Shown piece by piece: positions 1-12,830 of a DNA stretch of 64,000 bases; within the stretch, counting starts at the first letter, position 1; each line of letters starts with the position of its first letter. The notes below the pieces were generated by a model. That model was not told where the DNA came from. It worked only from the letters and a program-made list of their open reading frames with translations, and searched no databases. Source of the DNA: Dyella sp. SG609 (GTDB taxonomy: Bacteria > Pseudomonadota > Gammaproteobacteria > Xanthomonadales > Rhodanobacteraceae); assembly GCF_012275375.1 (NCBI RefSeq), contig NZ_JAAZQJ010000001.1:310001-374000 (forward strand), in the 5' to 3' direction. The position numbers and the translations under genes are program-made.

Positions 1-1559
1 AGCACCTTGTCCTCGAAGGTTTTCAGTTCTTCCGTGATGTAGCGCTCGGCGTTCTTGGTGGTCTGGCGGCGCGTGTAGTGCGTGGGCGCTTTTTCCGACT
101 GCGCCTTGCTGATCTCGATGTAGTAGCCGTGCACGCGGTTGTAGCCGACCTTGAGCGTGGCAATGCCGCTGGCGGCTTTCTCGCGCTCTTCCAGTTCGAC
201 CAGGTACTGGTCGGCATGCGTGGACAGGCGGCGCAGTTCGTCCAGCTCCGCGTCGTAGCCGTCGGCGATCACGCCGCCGTCGCGCTGCAGCACCGGCGGC
301 TGCGGCACCACCGCGGCGGCGAGCAGGGCGGCGTTGTCGGCATGGTCGCCGATGCGTTCGACCAGCGCGTGCAGCAGCGGGCTGTCCAGCGCGGCGATTT
401 CCGCGCGCAGCAGCGGTGCGGCGGCGAGGCCGTCGCGCAGCGTGGACAGATCGCGCGGACGCGCCGAGCGCAGCGCCACGCGGGCCAGGATGCGTTCCAG
501 GTCGCCGATGCCGCGCAGGCGTTCGCGCAGGCTTTCGTAACCGCGGCCGTTCATTGACGCGTTGTCGAGCAACGCGCCGATCGCCTGGTGGCGCCGGCGC
601 AGCGCCTCGCGCGAGCGCAGCGGGCGGTTGAGCCAGCGGCGCAGCAGGCGCGCGCCCATCGGCGTCACGCTTTCGTCCAGCACGCCGAGCAGGGTGTGTT
701 CGGTGCGGCCGCTGGGGTGCGTGTCCAGCTCGAGATTGCGGCGCGTGGCGGCGTCCATCGCGATGGTCTCGCTGGCGCTTTCCACCGACATGCCGGAGAC
801 GTGCGGCAGCGCGCTCTTCTGCGTTTCTTCCACGTAGCCGAGCAGGCAGCCGGCCGCGGCGATCGCCAGCGGCAGGTTGTCCACGCCGAAGCCGCCGAGG
901 TCGCGCGTGCCGAAGAAGCGGTTCAGTTCGCGCCGCGCGGCATCGCTGTCGAAATGCCACGGCGGGCGCCGGCGCAGGCCGGGCAGGCCGCTGACCAGCT
1001 TGGGCCAGGCCACGGCTTCGTCGACCAGGGTCTCGGCCGGCTGCAGCCGCGCCAGCTCCGCGGCGAGGGCTTCGGCGCTGGGCACTTCGCTGAGCAGGAA
1101 GCGGCCGCTGCCCAGGTCCACCCAGGCCAGGCCGTAGCTGGCCTGCGGACCGGCGGCTATGGCCAGCAGCAGGTTGTCGCGGCGTTCTTCCAGCAGGGCG
1201 GCGTCGGTGACCGTGCCCGGCGTGACGATGCGCACCACCTTGCGTTCGACGATGCCCTTGGCCAGCGCCGGATCGCCGATCTGCTCGCAGATCGCCACCG
1301 ACTCGCCCAGGCGCACCAGCTTGGCCAGGTAATTCTCCACCGCGTGATACGGCACGCCCGCCATCGGAATCGGCTGGCCGGCCGACTGGCCGCGCTGGGT
1401 GAGGGTGATGTCGAGCAGCCGCGCCGCCTTGCGCGCGTCGTCGTAGAACAGCTCGTAGAAATCGCCCATGCGGAAGAACAGCAGCACCTCGGGGTGCGCG
1501 GCCTTGGCCGTCAGGTACTGGCGCATGAGCGGGGTGTGTTCGAGATGCGTGTCCGTCAT
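1..1559 (-). CDS. mutS: DNA mismatch repair protein MutS (5' part, truncated by window edge)
   Basis: MutS recognises base mismatches and small loops and starts methyl-independent or MutH-dependent repair together with MutL. About 519 N-terminal residues are visible, starting [16 protein letters not shown]; the ATPase C-terminal part lies outside the window. The mismatch-reading Phe-x-Glu motif is present at residues 34-36 (MGDFYEL), matching the family's N-terminal domain I. The next visible stretch ([13 protein letters not shown]) is also typical. The start at 1559 is the ATG in the usual position relative to the Phe-x-Glu motif. The gene diverges from the DUF535 gene. A mutL with endonuclease motifs is present at 45087-46925. 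Confidence 0.97.
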   Translation of the reverse strand, partial: MTDTHLEHTPLMRQYLTAKAAHPEVLLFFRMGDFYELFYDDARKAARLLDITLTQRGQSAGQPIPMAGVPYHAVENYLAKLVRLGESVAICEQIGDPALAKGIVERKVVRIVTPGTVTDAALLEERRDNLLLAIAAGPQASYGLAWVDLGSGRFLLSEVPSAEALAAELARLQPAETLVDEAVAWPKLVSGLPGLRRRPPWHFDSDAARRELNRFFGTRDLGGFGVDNLPLAIAAAGCLLGYVEETQKSALPHVSGMSVESASETIAMDAATRRNLELDTHPSGRTEHTLLGVLDESVTPMGARLLRRWLNRPLRSREALRRRHQAIGALLDNASMNGRGYESLRERLRGIGDLERILARVALRSARPRDLSTLRDGLAAAPLLRAEIAALDSPLLHALVERIGDHADNAALLAAAVVPQPPVLQRDGGVIADGYDAELDELRRLSTHADQYLVELEEREKAASGIATLKVGYNRVHGYYIEISKAQSEKAPTHYTRRQTTKNAERYITEELKTFEDKV

Positions 1560-1836
1560 CGGTGTCCGTGCAATCCGGTGGCTCTTCCGGCTGGCGCTGG
1601 CGGGCAGGCGCGGGCCGCGAAGAGTGCGGCGGCCGGGGAAGATGGAGCGAAAGCGCCGAAGCATACGGCCTGGGGCAGCTTCGATCCATGCCGCTTTCCG
1701 GCGCCATGCCGTAAGCCCGACGTAAGTCGCTGACGCGGCAGCTATCGGCCGCACGCACGGCGCGATCCCGGGGTATTTCAAAAACGCCGCGCGAGTTCGT
1801 CCTCCGGGGGTCTTTGGTCACTCGCGAGCTTTCCGC

Positions 1837-2892
1837 TTGAACATCCGTCTCACCGTCTCCGATGGCGGCGCCTTGAAGCTGGCGCCGGGCTTGCGCCGCC
1901 CGGCGCCCGCCGTGCCGGGGCGCGGCTGGCTGGCCTCGCTGCGGCAGCGCCAGGACTGGCCGCGCGCGCCACGCGCCCGCCTGCGCGAAGCGGCCAAGTA
2001 CCTGGCGCGCGCGCTATGCCTGCCGCTGCTGCATACCGGCTACCTGCGCTTCGTGCAGGGCGATGCGCGCATGCATGCCTGCTGCCGCCGCGATCCGCGC
2101 CTGTTCGAGCGCCATCTGCACCGCTTCGTCAACGACCAGTGGCGCCGCCGCGAACGCCTGCGCGCGCTGCTCTCGCACTACCGCTTCATGCTGGCGCGGC
2201 TGCCGGCGCCGCTGTTCGACGCCATCTACGTCGAAGGCGGCGTGCCGATCGGCCTGCTGGCGCTGAAGGACGGCAGCGAGCTGGTGCTGAGCCTGCGCCC
2301 GTCGATCGACAAGGGCTGCGAAGGCGAGTTCGGCATCCATCTGGAGGAAATCGGCGGGCGCACGCTGTATCGCGTGGTGTGCACGGTGATCGACGACGGC
2401 CGCGCGCTGGCCATCGGCTGCCTGCAGGGGCCGGGCGGCGACGATGCGCGCGAGCTGGTGCGCGAGCTGACCAAGCAGATGCACGGCCTGCGCCCGAAGC
2501 AGCTGATGCTGGGCCTGGCCTGCGCCTTCGCGCGCCACGCCGGCATCGCCCGCGTGGTCGGCATCGCCAATCGCGCCCACCCGCTGAACCGCCGCCGCGC
2601 CGGGCAGTTCCAGGCGGATTACGATGCGTTCTGGACGGAACAGCATGGCGTGGCCGAGGACGGCTGGTTCGCCTTGCCGGTGGAGCCGCCGCGCAAGAGC
2701 GAGGCCGACGTGCCCAGCCACCACCGTGCCGCGTTCCGGCGCCGCGAGGCGCTGCGCCTGGCCGCGGAAGGCGTGCTGACCGCCGCGCTCGGCCGCGCGG
2801 CGCCGCAGGCCGAAGCCGTGGCCGCACCCGCGCCGCGCGCCGCCGCACCGTTCATGCCCTTTTTGCCGCAGGAGCCCGCGTGGATACCGTGA
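1837..2892 (+). CDS. DUF535 (VirK/YbjX) family protein
   Basis: A 351-residue protein of the DUF535 family, whose members include VirK and YbjX, linked in enterobacteria to envelope and antimicrobial-peptide phenotypes; the biochemical role is not known. The family core is visible from about residue 60 to 290, including conserved aromatic and charged blocks around LLSHYRFM, FGIHLEEIGGRTLY and RPKQLMLGLA. The only sensible start is TTG at 1837, because the next in-frame Met is near residue 79, inside the domain. The gene overlaps the following sigma-factor start by 13 nt, which implies translational coupling with the signalling genes. The 277 bp upstream, shared with mutS, contains no recognisable gene. 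Confidence 0.85.
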   Translation: MNIRLTVSDGGALKLAPGLRRPAPAVPGRGWLASLRQRQDWPRAPRARLREAAKYLARALCLPLLHTGYLRFVQGDARMHACCRRDPRLFERHLHRFVNDQWRRRERLRALLSHYRFMLARLPAPLFDAIYVEGGVPIGLLALKDGSELVLSLRPSIDKGCEGEFGIHLEEIGGRTLYRVVCTVIDDGRALAIGCLQGPGGDDARELVRELTKQMHGLRPKQLMLGLACAFARHAGIARVVGIANRAHPLNRRRAGQFQADYDAFWTEQHGVAEDGWFALPVEPPRKSEADVPSHHRAAFRRREALRLAAEGVLTAALGRAAPQAEAVAAPAPRAAAPFMPFLPQEPAWIP

Positions 2893-3431
2893 GCCCTTCC
2901 ACCGACCAGCCCGGCACCCGCACGTCCGCGCACGTCGCGCGCCTGGAGGAGCTGTGCCGCACGCATCACCGCGCGCTGCTGGCCTTCCTGCAGTGCCGGC
3001 TGCAGTCGATTTCCGATGCGCAGGAAGTGGCGCAGGAAGCCTATGTGCGCATGCTGACGCTGGAGCGTCCCGAAGGCGTCGACGACCTGCGCGCCTATCT
3101 GTTCCGCACCGCCTCCAACCTGGCCATGGATCGCCTGCGCCAGCGCGGCATCCACGCCAGGGCGGTGGACGAAGTGGCGATCCGCGAGCCGCAGACCGCG
3201 CCCGCGCCGGAGCGCCGGGCCATGGCGGTGGAGCGCCTGCACGGCCTGCGCCAGGCCCTGGGCGAACTGCCGCCGAAAACACGCGAGGCCTTCATGGCGC
3301 ACATGATCGAAGGCCTGGATTTCCGCGCGGTGGCGAATGCCATGCGCTTGAGCGAGCGCATGGTGCGCTATCACGTTACGCGGGCCCTGGCGCATTGCCG
3401 CGCCCGGGTCGACCAGCTGGAGGAAGGCTGA
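2880..3431 (+). CDS. FecI-like ECF RNA polymerase sigma factor
   Basis: A 183-residue ECF sigma factor expected to direct transcription of the downstream receptor when released from FecR control. Sigma region 2 is visible at about residues 20-90 (SDAQEVAQEAYVRM, then LFRTASNLAMDRLRQR). Region 4 is near the C terminus (LGELPPKTREAFMAH followed by a helix-turn-helix). The start is taken as GTG 2880 because an AGGAG at 2870-2874 lies 5 nt upstream; GTG 2889 would give a 4-bp GTGA overlap and is the alternative. The stop overlaps the FecR start (TGATG). By position it belongs to the FecI/FecR/TonB-receptor type of surface signalling. Confidence 0.93.
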   Translation: MDTVSPSTDQPGTRTSAHVARLEELCRTHHRALLAFLQCRLQSISDAQEVAQEAYVRMLTLERPEGVDDLRAYLFRTASNLAMDRLRQRGIHARAVDEVAIREPQTAPAPERRAMAVERLHGLRQALGELPPKTREAFMAHMIEGLDFRAVANAMRLSERMVRYHVTRALAHCRARVDQLEEG

Positions 3432-4411
3432 TGTCCGGCATCACGACGATCGAAGAAGCGCGCCTGCGCGCCGCCGCCGACTGGTGGCTGCGCCTGCGCG
3501 AGCCGGAAGTGTCCGAGGCGACCTTGTCGCAATGGATTGCATGGTCCGCACGCGAGGAAAACCTCGCCGCGTTCGAGCGCCTGGGCGCGCTCGCCGACGA
3601 CGTGGTGCAGCTGGACGGCGCCTCGCGCGACGTACTGCGGCGCGGCCTGCCCACGCCGCGCGCGAAGAAAAGCGCGCGTCCATGGCTGCCGATGGCGCTG
3701 GCCGCGGGCTTCGTGGCGGCCGCCGCGGGCGGCTATCTGGCCTGGACTTTCCTCACCGCCACGGTGGCGCGCGACTACGCCAGCCAGGTGGCGCAGCGCC
3801 AGGACGTGCTGCTGCCGGACGGCACCAGGGTGGCGCTGGGCGGCGCCTCGCGCATCGCCGCGCGCTTCGACAGCAACCTGCGCAGGGTGGAGCTGAGCGA
3901 AGGCGAGGCCTTCTTCCAGATCGCCCCGGACGACATGCCGTTCGAGGTGCGCGTGGGCGAAGTGCGCATCCGCGACGTGGGCACCTCGTTCGACGTGCGG
4001 CGCGGCGGCGACCGGGTGATGATCGAGGTGGCCGAGGGCCGCGTGATGGTCAACGCGCCCGGCAACGTGAGCGTGCAGGAAGCCACCGCCGGTCAGCGCA
4101 TCGTCTACGTGCCGGGGCAGGGCCTGCAGGTGGCGCAGTCCGATCCGGCGCGCACCGCCTCCTGGCGCGAGCACCGCCTGGAGTTCGACAACGAGCCGCT
4201 GGACGTGGTGGTGGCCAGCCTCAATCGCTACAGCAAGCGGCCGGTACGCATCGCCGATCCGAAGCTGGCCGCGCTGGCCTTCACCGGCACCATCCGCACC
4301 GACGCCATCGACCGCTGGCTGGAAGCGCTGCCGCAGGTGCTGCCGCTGCGGGTCGAGATGCGGCCGGACGAAGTGGTGCTGAGCGACCGGGGGCCGATCG
4401 CGCGTCAGTGA
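3431..4411 (+). CDS. FecR-like transmembrane anti-sigma factor/regulator
   Basis: A 326-residue FecR-family protein that should hold the adjacent sigma factor in check and pass on the signal from the outer-membrane receptor. An N-terminal DUF4880-type segment (about residues 10-55, AAADWWLRL) contacts the sigma factor in this family. One transmembrane helix spans about residues 85-107. The periplasmic FecR beta-rich domain covers about residues 118-215 (DVLLPDGTRVALGG, ELSEGEAFFQI), followed by a C-terminal STN-like segment. The ATG overlaps the preceding stop. It is the third gene of a four-gene signalling block. Confidence 0.94.
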   Translation: MSGITTIEEARLRAAADWWLRLREPEVSEATLSQWIAWSAREENLAAFERLGALADDVVQLDGASRDVLRRGLPTPRAKKSARPWLPMALAAGFVAAAAGGYLAWTFLTATVARDYASQVAQRQDVLLPDGTRVALGGASRIAARFDSNLRRVELSEGEAFFQIAPDDMPFEVRVGEVRIRDVGTSFDVRRGGDRVMIEVAEGRVMVNAPGNVSVQEATAGQRIVYVPGQGLQVAQSDPARTASWREHRLEFDNEPLDVVVASLNRYSKRPVRIADPKLAALAFTGTIRTDAIDRWLEALPQVLPLRVEMRPDEVVLSDRGPIARQ

Positions 4412-4466
4412 GCCGCAAGCCTGGCGGGTATCCGGCTGAATCGATGCCGGCTCCCGTCGCATAAGA

Positions 4467-4485
4467 ACAATTCCTAATGAATTGT
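4467..4485. promoter_or_regulatory. 19-bp dyad, possible operator upstream of the TonB receptor
   Basis: The 120 bp between fecR and the receptor gene contain ACAATTC-CTAAT-GAATTGT, two perfect 7-bp arms around a 5-bp spacer. It lies in a locally A+T-rich patch, 47 bp before the receptor ATG. The 19-bp length and position suit a repressor operator such as Fur, but the bases do not match the enterobacterial Fur consensus well. The regulator is therefore not assigned. Confidence 0.45.
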
Positions 4486-4531
4486 CGACCATGTCACACT
4501 CGCGGTTTTCGTCGGGGAAGCGGCGGGGGAC

Positions 4532-6922
4532 ATGCGGCGTTTCGGTTGGCTGTTCGTTTGCGGCTGCATCATGGCGTCGCCATGGACGCTTGCCGCCGCC
4601 GGTGATGACAGCGCTGTCCCCGCCACGCAGCCGTTCGCCATCGCGGCCCAGCCGCTGGCGCCGGCGCTGATCGCCTACGGCGGGCAGGCCAATGTGCAGG
4701 TGCTGGTTTCCGGCGATCTGGCCGCCTCGCTGCGCTCTTCGCCGGTGCAGGGCTCGTTCGCCCGCGAGGCGGCGCTGACCGAGCTGCTGCGCGGCACCTC
4801 GCTCACCTATCGTTTCATCGGCGGCAATACGGTGGTGGTCAAGCCGGCGGCCGCGCCCGCGCCGGGCCACGCCGAGCCGCCGCCGGTGCCGGTCACCAAC
4901 CTGGCGGCGGTGCAGTCGATCGGGCTGTTCGCCAACGGCTACCGCGCCGACTACGCCAGCGGCTCCGCGCGCCTGGAGGCCGATCCGGCCGACCTGCCGC
5001 AGTCGGTAGGCGTGGTCACGCGCGACCTGATGGACGCGCGCCAGGACCGCACCGTGCCCGACGCGCTGCGCACCCTGGCCGGCGTGCAATACCTGGATAC
5101 CGAAGTCGGCCTGCCGGAGTTCCGCATCCGCGGTTTCCGCACCGGCAACGGGCTGACCGACGGCATGCCCAATGCGGTGGTCGGCGTGGGCGACCTGCCG
5201 CCGCTGGTGGCGGTGGACCGCATCGAAGTGCCGCGCGGGCCGCAGTCGATCCTGGGCGATGTCTCCAGCAACAACAATTTCGGCGGCCTGATCGGCCTGG
5301 TGATGAAGAAACCGCAGGCCGCGCCGGTGCACCGGCTGACCTGGGCGCTGGGCAGCCACGGCGACACGCAGCTGGACGGCGACTTCGCCGGCAAGCTCGA
5401 TCGCGACGGCCGCTGGCTGTACCGCCTGGTGTTCTCGGCCGACCGCACCGACCGTACGCCGCAGGGCTATGCGGGCCGGCGCACCAACTTCGTGGCGCCT
5501 TCGCTGGGCTGGGACGGCAGCGATACGCAGTGGATCCTCGGCCTGTCGCGCATGGTCAACCGCTTTCCGGTGCCGGACCACGTGGCCTGGACGGACGACA
5601 GCGCCGCTTCCGCGACGCCGCGGGACGTGCTGCTGGGCAATGCGCAGGACCACGCGCTGTTCCGCACCACCCGCTACTACTACCTGTTCGAGCACGCTTT
5701 CGACGACGTCTGGTCGCTGCGCAGCCGCGCGCAGTACGTGGACGAGGTGGGCACGATGCAGGCCTGGTGGATCTATTTCCAGGACGACGGCAACGCCTTC
5801 GCGCTGGCTGACAAATACCGCTACAAGGACGCGTTCTACACGCTGCAGAACGAGCTGGTCGCGGCCTTCGACGCCGGCTCCACGCGCCACAAGGTGATGC
5901 TCGGCTTCGACTACTCGCGCGCCCGCGTCGGCCGCTTCGAGGACGTGCAGGCCACGCTCGGCGACGGCAGCATCGACATCCTGGGCGGGGCGAAGCTGCC
6001 GCCGGTCGATTCGCTGACCTCGGACCAGGAGCTGCATCCGTTCGGCATGAACAAGTTCGCCTTCTCCGGCGACCCGTGGGTGACCGACAGCGGCCTGTTC
6101 CTGCAGGACCACATGCAGCTGGGCGAACACTGGAATGCGCTGGTGGCGATCCGCCGTGCCGCTTATGTGCTGTCGACCCAGCACCGCGACGGCTCGCCGT
6201 GGGTGCGGCGCAAAGTGCAGTGGGTGCCCAATCTCGGCCTGGTCTACAAGCCGGCGCCCGGCGTGGCGCTGTACGCCAGCCTGTCGCACGGCTTCCAGCC
6301 CGACACCGTGCTGGGCCGCAACGGCAAGCCGCTGCTGCCGGTGCTGTCGCGCCAGCTGGAGGCCGGCGCCAAGTTCGACCTGGCGCAGGACCGGGCGCGC
6401 CTGACCGTGGCCTGGTACCGCATCGCGCTGGACCGCAGCACCGACCTGATCTCGCCCAAGCCGCCGTACTTCGGCTACCGCGGGCCGGGGCAGACCAACC
6501 AGGGCGTCGAGGCGGAGCTCAACGGCCGGCTGGCGCCGGGCCTGGACGTGAGCGCCAGCTACACCTACGCGCGGGTGGAGAAGCACGACGGCTCGCCGGT
6601 GCCGGGCGCGCCACGGCACCGGGTGGACGCATGGGCCAGCTACCGCTTCGATCCGGCGGCGCGGGCCGGCTGGGGCGTCGGCGCCGGCGTGCATGCGCGC
6701 AGCCACGCCGACGGACTGCTGACCGACGGCCAGACCGTGTTCCGCAACCCCGGGCAATACAGCCTGGACGCGAACGTCTTCTATCGCGCGCCGCGCTGGA
6801 GCGTGACCCTGGGCGTGCGCAACCTGCTGGGCCGGGCACTGCGCGCGGACGATTTCGACGACAGCTTCGTGCCGCTGGTGGAGCGGCGCAGCGTGCTGCT
6901 GAGCGGCAGCTACGATTTCTAG
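4532..6922 (+). CDS. TonB-dependent receptor with STN signalling domain (FecA/FpvA type)
   Basis: A 796-residue outer-membrane transporter for a ferric siderophore or similar ligand. A signal peptide covers about residues 1-23. An N-terminal secretin/TonB short domain follows (about 34-105, QPLAPALIAYGGQANVQVL), which marks receptors that signal to a FecR partner. The plug domain is at about 150-280 (LPQSVGVVTRDLMD, RVPRGPQSIL-like IEVPRGPQSILGD), then a 22-strand barrel ending in Tyr-Asp-Phe, the usual terminal aromatic. The start ATG at 4532 opens the signal peptide. Context (FecI, FecR directly upstream) supports ligand-induced autoregulation. The ligand cannot be read from sequence. Confidence 0.95.
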   Translation: MRRFGWLFVCGCIMASPWTLAAAGDDSAVPATQPFAIAAQPLAPALIAYGGQANVQVLVSGDLAASLRSSPVQGSFAREAALTELLRGTSLTYRFIGGNTVVVKPAAAPAPGHAEPPPVPVTNLAAVQSIGLFANGYRADYASGSARLEADPADLPQSVGVVTRDLMDARQDRTVPDALRTLAGVQYLDTEVGLPEFRIRGFRTGNGLTDGMPNAVVGVGDLPPLVAVDRIEVPRGPQSILGDVSSNNNFGGLIGLVMKKPQAAPVHRLTWALGSHGDTQLDGDFAGKLDRDGRWLYRLVFSADRTDRTPQGYAGRRTNFVAPSLGWDGSDTQWILGLSRMVNRFPVPDHVAWTDDSAASATPRDVLLGNAQDHALFRTTRYYYLFEHAFDDVWSLRSRAQYVDEVGTMQAWWIYFQDDGNAFALADKYRYKDAFYTLQNELVAAFDAGSTRHKVMLGFDYSRARVGRFEDVQATLGDGSIDILGGAKLPPVDSLTSDQELHPFGMNKFAFSGDPWVTDSGLFLQDHMQLGEHWNALVAIRRAAYVLSTQHRDGSPWVRRKVQWVPNLGLVYKPAPGVALYASLSHGFQPDTVLGRNGKPLLPVLSRQLEAGAKFDLAQDRARLTVAWYRIALDRSTDLISPKPPYFGYRGPGQTNQGVEAELNGRLAPGLDVSASYTYARVEKHDGSPVPGAPRHRVDAWASYRFDPAARAGWGVGAGVHARSHADGLLTDGQTVFRNPGQYSLDANVFYRAPRWSVTLGVRNLLGRALRADDFDDSFVPLVERRSVLLSGSYDF

Positions 6923-7040
6923 CGGCCACCGCCACGGCCAAGTGGCGCCCCCGTCAAGTCTTGGCCCACGCGCGCATAAGGGGTAGAACAGCCCGCTGCG
7001 CATCGTCGATCCGATGCGGCCGTTTCCCCACGGAGTTTTC

Positions 7041-7550
7041 ATGTCACTGCCGTCCGTCCCCACCGACGCCGACCTCGCCGCGCTTGCCCGCGACGTCGCC
7101 GCGGCCGCGCTGGCCGCCAAGCTCATGCTGGTCACCGCCGAGTCCTGCACCGGCGGCTGGATCGCCAAGGCGCTGACCGATCTGCCCGGCAGCTCGGCCT
7201 GGTTCGACGCTGGCGTGGTCACTTACAGCTACGAGGCGAAGGAAGCGCTGCTCGGCGTCAATCCGCGCACGCTCGAACGCACCGGCGCGGTCAGCGAGGA
7301 AACCGTGCTGGAGATGGTTTCCGGCGCGCTGGCGCGCTTCGGCGCCGGCATGGCGGTGGCGGTCACCGGCATCGCCGGTCCCAGCGGCGGCACCGCCGAC
7401 AAGCCGGTGGGCACGGTGTGGATCGGCTGGAAGCGCCGCGGCGGCTACGCGCACGGCCGGCTGTTCCAGTTCGACGGCGACCGCGAGGCGATCCGCCGCC
7501 AGACCGTGGCCGCCGCCCTCGCCGGCGTGCGCAAGGCGCTGACCGACTGA
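7041..7550 (+). CDS. pncC: Nicotinamide-nucleotide amidohydrolase PncC (CinA C-terminal family)
   Basis: A 169-residue stand-alone CinA C-terminal domain. It deamidates nicotinamide mononucleotide to nicotinate mononucleotide in pyridine-nucleotide recycling. The family signature [20 protein letters not shown] is near residues 33-52, with [11 protein letters not shown] and KPVGTVWIG further on. Length is typical of the single-domain form. ATG 7041 is preferred over an upstream in-frame ATG at 7014 because CGGAG sits about 6 nt before it. It precedes recA, as cinA/pncC often does in proteobacteria. Confidence 0.95.
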   Translation: MSLPSVPTDADLAALARDVAAAALAAKLMLVTAESCTGGWIAKALTDLPGSSAWFDAGVVTYSYEAKEALLGVNPRTLERTGAVSEETVLEMVSGALARFGAGMAVAVTGIAGPSGGTADKPVGTVWIGWKRRGGYAHGRLFQFDGDREAIRRQTVAAALAGVRKALTD

Positions 7551-7686
7551 CCGGGGTTCGCCTACACGGACAGGCTTGACCGGTATGGGATACTGCCTGT
7601 CTGCGTGATCGCAGCCCCTGAGACACGGCCGGCGCATCATGCTTTCCACTTAACCGCCACTCCTCACGCATTCGGGATACAAGACG

Positions 7687-8721
<1,035 letters not shown>

Positions 8722-8730
8722 TCGACGCCA

Positions 8731-8761
8731 GCGCGGCCCGGCCATACTGGCCGGGCCGCGC
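8731..8761 (+). terminator. Strong G+C hairpin after recA (no U tract)
   Basis: A perfect 14-bp stem (8731-8744 with 8748-8761) with a 3-nt loop directly follows recA. It lacks a run of T, so it may act as an attenuator or as an mRNA 3' stabiliser instead of a full rho-independent terminator. This could explain recA expression exceeding recX. Confidence 0.6.
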
Positions 8762-8788
8762 CGATCCCGGCGATAGAGGGCAGGGAAG

Positions 8789-9355
8789 ATGCCTAAGTTG
8801 CGTTGGACTTTTCTTGCTGCGATCGCTCTAGGAGCGGTAGCGGTGCTGGCTACGTCCGCGTTCGATCACGTGAGCGCGGTGCGTCATGCGCAAGCGGAGG
8901 CACGCTTGGATGTGAGGCAGCTGGCGCCGGGCGTATGGATTTCCGAGCAGATCGGGCCTGAGCAGCTGGGCAGCCTGAAGTCGCAGGGATTCCGCGCGGT
9001 GATCGACCTGCGCCCCGATAACGAAGTCGCCGGGCAGCCGCCCGCCAGTGCGATGAGCACTGCCGCCGCGGGGCAGGGCCTTGCCTTCGACTACATTCCG
9101 GTAAGCCACGGGGACGTGCCCGCCGGCGCCGTCGAGGCGCTGGGCCGCAACCTGGCCCAAGGCCAGAAACCCGTCCTGCTCTACTGCCGCAGCGGCCGCC
9201 GCGCCGCGCGTGCCTGGGCGCTGGCCGAGGCTTCGCGCCCCGGCGGGCTGCAGACGGCCTCCATCCTGGAGGCGGTCCACGCGGCCGGCCAGGATGCCGC
9301 CGACCTGGCGGACCAGATCGCGGCCCGCGTCGCCGCGCGGCCCGACACGCACTGA
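8789..9355 (+). CDS. Membrane-anchored Cys-loop phosphatase/sulfurtransferase-like protein (DUF442/TIGR01244-like)
   Basis: A 188-residue protein with an N-terminal membrane segment (about residues 5-25) followed by a soluble domain like the Blh/DUF442 phosphatase-like family. The segment VDLRPDNE-like [12 protein letters not shown] and the loop [12 protein letters not shown] fit this family. The loop is CRSGRR, with Arg at Cys+5 as in rhodaneses, not the Cys+6 Arg of classical tyrosine phosphatases, so the reaction (phosphate or sulfur transfer) is open. An AGGGAAG lies just before ATG 8789. It sits between recA and recX, which are normally adjacent; a repair function is not demonstrated. 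Confidence 0.8.
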   Translation: MPKLRWTFLAAIALGAVAVLATSAFDHVSAVRHAQAEARLDVRQLAPGVWISEQIGPEQLGSLKSQGFRAVIDLRPDNEVAGQPPASAMSTAAAGQGLAFDYIPVSHGDVPAGAVEALGRNLAQGQKPVLLYCRSGRRAARAWALAEASRPGGLQTASILEAVHAAGQDAADLADQIAARVAARPDTH

Positions 9356-9373
9356 TCGGTACGGAGACAGCGC

Positions 9374-9529
9374 ATGGCCATCACCGAAACCCCCGCCATT
9401 CCCCTCCGCCGCAGCCTGACGGCGCGGCTGGTGGCGCAAGCCGTGGTCGCCGCCGTCGGCCTGGCCATCGGTGCGGTGGTCGGCCTGGTCGGGGCGCTCT
9501 GGTTCGGCCTGATCGACCTGGTCTGCTGA
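9374..9529 (+). CDS. Small single-pass membrane protein, 51 residues
   Basis: An ATG-started frame encoding 51 residues, with a basic N-terminal third (PLRRSLTARL) and one hydrophobic helix from about residue 19 to 47 rich in Val, Ala, Gly and Leu. GGAG lies about 8 nt upstream. It follows the phosphatase-like gene by 18 nt and precedes recX by 15 nt, so it is probably co-transcribed. No family is recognised. Third codon positions are mostly G or C, as in the neighbouring genes, supporting that it is real. Confidence 0.6.
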   Translation: MAITETPAIPLRRSLTARLVAQAVVAAVGLAIGAVVGLVGALWFGLIDLVC

Positions 9530-9544
9530 GACGTACAGCCACGC

Positions 9545-10054
9545 ATGCCGAAAGACCGCTCCAGCGACAAGAAACCCGCCGGGAAAAAGGACAAGGCCAC
9601 GGCCTACGCCAAGGGCCTGGGCATGCTCGCGCGCCGCGAGCATTCCCGCCGCGAGCTGGGGCGCAAGCTGCGCCAGGGCGGCTACGAGGCCGATGAGGCC
9701 AGCGCGGCGCTGGACCGCCTTGGCGCCCAGCACTACCAGGACGACGAACGCTTCGGCGAGATGCTGGTGCGCAGCCGCGCCGCCCAGGGCTACGGCCCCG
9801 CGCGCCTGCGCGCGGAGCTCAAGAGCCACGGCCTGTCCGACGCACGCATCCGCGCGCTGCTGGACGCCGCGGAGGTGGACTGGGCCGAGTCGGCCGCCGC
9901 GCAGCTGCGCCGCCGCTATGGCGGCAAACCCGCATCGGACCCGGCCGAAAAGCAGCGCCGGGCGCAGTTTCTCTTGCGTCGGGGCTTTGCCGCCGCCACA
10001 GTAAGAGGTCTTACCCACGCCGAAGTGGACGAGTTGGCCGACGAAAGCGACTGA
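9545..10054 (+). CDS. recX: Recombination regulatory protein RecX
   Basis: A 169-residue RecX, which binds RecA filaments and inhibits their extension. The three-helix repeats are visible, including [16 protein letters not shown] near residues 28-43 and [16 protein letters not shown] in the middle. The first 20 residues are Lys-rich and not part of the domain. It is separated from recA by two small genes, a variation from the common recA-recX pair. Confidence 0.95.
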   Translation: MPKDRSSDKKPAGKKDKATAYAKGLGMLARREHSRRELGRKLRQGGYEADEASAALDRLGAQHYQDDERFGEMLVRSRAAQGYGPARLRAELKSHGLSDARIRALLDAAEVDWAESAAAQLRRRYGGKPASDPAEKQRRAQFLLRRGFAAATVRGLTHAEVDELADESD

Positions 10055-10112
10055 TCGCCCGGCTGCGTCGCGGCGTGGCCTCCACGGCGCCCACTCCGAC
10101 GATCCGCACGCA

Positions 10113-12746
<2,634 letters not shown>

Positions 12747-12788
12747 TAAAACCTAGGTGAATAGACCACATGCCATAGGCCCAGCGCA

Positions 12789-12818
12789 TTGCGCAGCCCG
12801 CGCGCGCTCGGCTAGTAT
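12789..12818 (+). promoter_or_regulatory. Putative sigma-70 promoter of csrA
   Basis: TTGCGC at 12789-12794 and TAGTAT at 12813-12818 are separated by 18 bp. This predicts a csrA transcript beginning near 12825, with a leader of about 180 nt. It is a sequence-only prediction. Confidence 0.5.
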
Positions 12819-12830
12819 CGGTCGAATGTC

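Noticed and set aside
3371..7222. A 1283-residue open frame on the minus strand opposite fecR and the TonB receptor
   Set aside because: High third-position G+C on the coding strand produces stop-poor antisense frames. Its translation is a low-complexity Ala/Arg/His/Gln-rich sequence with no domain.
7576..7614. Possible SOS (LexA) box before recA: GTATGGGATAC and CTGCG-TGAT-CGCAG
   Set aside because: Spacing does not fit CTG-N10-CAG, and neither matches the TTAGTA-type xanthomonad box; left uncalled.
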